This document shows positions 61,363 through 64,000 of a stretch of DNA of 64,000 nucleotides, in pieces. Position 1 is the stretch's first letter; the number at the start of each line of letters is the position of its first letter. Under the pieces are notes generated by a model that was not told the DNA's origin, made no database searches, and saw only the letters and a list, made by a program, of their open reading frames with translations. Source of the stretch: Chlorobiota bacterium (GTDB lineage: Bacteria; Bacteroidota; Ignavibacteria; OLB7); assembly GCA_016788565.1 (NCBI GenBank), contig JAEUSP010000011.1, positions 1 to 64,000 of the forward strand, given 5' to 3'. Position numbers and translations under genes: made by a program.

Positions 61363-61396
61363 CCGCTCATGCTGAGCTCCGTCGAAGTATGAGCGG
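61363..61396. repeat. dispersed palindromic repeat, intact copy
   Basis: CCGCTCATGCTGAGC, then TCCGTCGAAG, then TATGAGCGG, followed by AGCCACCGAAC. Ends are perfectly inverted; the sequence is the same as copy 2 apart from the middle. Confidence 0.85.
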
Positions 61397-61516
61397 AGCC
61401 ACCGAACGGCACGGTTCTCTTCTTCGTCATCGCGAGGAGCGATAAGCGACGTGGCTATCTCGCGGCTGGCTGTGTGTCCGATGCTCTCCCAGAAATGCGC
61501 GAGATGGGCTTGCGCC

Positions 61517-61555
61517 GCTGCTTCGCGGTGCTGCTTCGCGGTGCTGCTTCGCGGT
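61517..61555. repeat. 13-bp tandem repeat GCTGCTTCGCGGT x3
   Basis: Three exact consecutive copies, running into a fourth, partial GCTTCG that joins the GTCGAAGACTCCTCGC block. Confidence 0.9.
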
Positions 61556-61678
61556 GCTTCGTCGAAGACTCCTCGCAATGACGGGGCGGAATGCGGGGGG
61601 GTGCGGGACAATGACGGTGAGATGATGGTGACGGGGATGGAGGTTCGGCGAAATTGGCGCACACAATGCTTCCGCCTT

Positions 61679-63693
<2,015 letters not shown>

Positions 63694-63999
63694 TTAGGAG
63701 CGATTGTTGGTGGAAAGATACCGGCCATAGACGCTATCGGTGAAGCGAATGGCCGTGCGTGAGTAGGGGTCAACGTTGTTGCGGACAAAAAGCTCATCCA
63801 GAATTTGGCTGGCGACCTTCCAGTTTTGCGCGCCGTTGAGTTTGTTCAGCACCGATTCGTATTCGCTTCGGTTCCGCTGGAACACTTTTTTGATGACCTT
63901 CCGCTCCAGCATCGCATCAATGAACGTGCGCACGTCGCTCATCCCCGGCGCGGCGGCGGATGCTTGCTGGTGAGCAATGGGAAGCGTCTGTGGCGCAGG
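63694..63999 (-). CDS. C-terminal part of an unidentified protein (runs off the right edge)
   Basis: The frame ending at 63694 stays open to the window edge. A Met at 63942 would give an 82-residue protein (MSDVRTFIDAMLERKVIKKV), but the preceding 19 codons (PAPQTLPIAHQQASAAAPG) look like a Pro/Ala linker, so this is more likely the tail of a larger gene. The visible part is helical and charged: 'VFQRNRSEYESVLNKLNGA' and 'ASQILDELFVRNNVDPYSRTAI'. I recognise no family. It is 15 bases upstream of the obgE start on the same strand. Confidence 0.55.
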   Translation of the reverse strand, partial: PAPQTLPIAHQQASAAAPGMSDVRTFIDAMLERKVIKKVFQRNRSEYESVLNKLNGAQNWKVASQILDELFVRNNVDPYSRTAIRFTDSVYGRYLSTNNRS

Positions 64000-64000
64000 C

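Larger units (their letters stand above)
60871..61678. other. 0.8-kb repeat-rich intergenic spacer
   Basis: I see no supported gene. The stretch is a patchwork. It holds 'CGAATGTCGAATGTC' fragments near 61005, palindrome-family copies at 61089 and 61363, and two long related blocks containing TTCGTCATCGC...GAGGAGCGATAAGCGACGTGGC and ...GATCGCTTCGTCGAAGACTCCTCGC...ATGAC (about 61140-61310 and 61425-61580). It also holds a 13-bp tandem repeat. Open frames here are by-products of the repeats. Confidence 0.7.

Noticed and set aside
60871-61678. Several open frames of 60-178 codons in the repeat-rich spacer
   Set aside because: All overlap in opposite directions and consist of translated repeat blocks; there is no coding signal or family match.

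Overview
The window looks like a chromosomal segment of an uncultivated Gram-negative bacterium of the Bacteroidota/Chlorobi (FCB) assemblage. A Kapabacteria/OPB56- or Ignavibacteria-like lineage is my best guess, not a proof. The supporting signs are a PorW/SprE-like lipoprotein, a subtilase ending in a type IX secretion (T9SS)-style C-terminal domain, a DUF3098 protein, a type B dihydroorotate dehydrogenase pair (pyrD/pyrK), many lipoproteins and beta-barrels, few Shine-Dalgarno sequences, and one good match to the Bacteroidota promoter (TTG-N19-TAnnTTTG). Most of the window is GC-rich. The 45-54 kb segment and 15.2-16.8 kb are visibly more AT-rich. I found no rRNA, tRNA, CRISPR array, transposase or phage gene.

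Layout. 0-3.7 kb: minus-strand lpdA-lipB-glutamine amidotransferase-Uma2 nuclease. 3.9-8.4 kb: a TPR protein, a FecR-domain protein with an AI-2E-type permease, cutA, and the DUF177-rpmF pair with its promoter and terminator. 8.5-15 kb: a 1464-residue secreted subtilase, divergent from a chelatase D-type AAA/VWA protein. 15.2-19.3 kb: a secreted PIG-L deacetylase overlapping an acyl-CoA ligase gene, and rlmD.

19.3-36.2 kb is one long minus-strand block: dcd, dnaG, porW-like, pyrK, pyrD, uvrD/pcrA, then a four-gene envelope cluster (single-TM GldM-like protein, two outer-membrane proteins, VWA-OmpA protein). 36.4-45.2 kb holds an IolB-family protein, a TPR lipoprotein, prfA, an L,D-transpeptidase, an Rpn-type nuclease, an LptF/G permease and moeA.

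45.2-53.8 kb is an AT-richer module of two paralogous ~1190-residue CRTAC1-type (FG-GAP/ASPIC-UnbV) proteins and a vanadium haloperoxidase, closed by a strong hairpin terminator. 53.9-60.2 kb: kbl, an outer-membrane protein, an alpha/beta hydrolase and a 1007-residue protein with thirteen 'GNDxY' repeats plus HEAT repeats. 60.4-64 kb: DUF3098, an 0.8-kb repeat-rich spacer, a FecCD permease, obgE and a truncated gene.

The main non-coding signals are two 116-bp copies (114/116 identical by eye) of a palindromic-core element in opposite orientation that bracket 40.3-60.2 kb, a family of CCGCTCAT...ATGAGCGG palindromes, and two heptamer tandem-repeat tracts at 15.1 and 30.3-30.5 kb.
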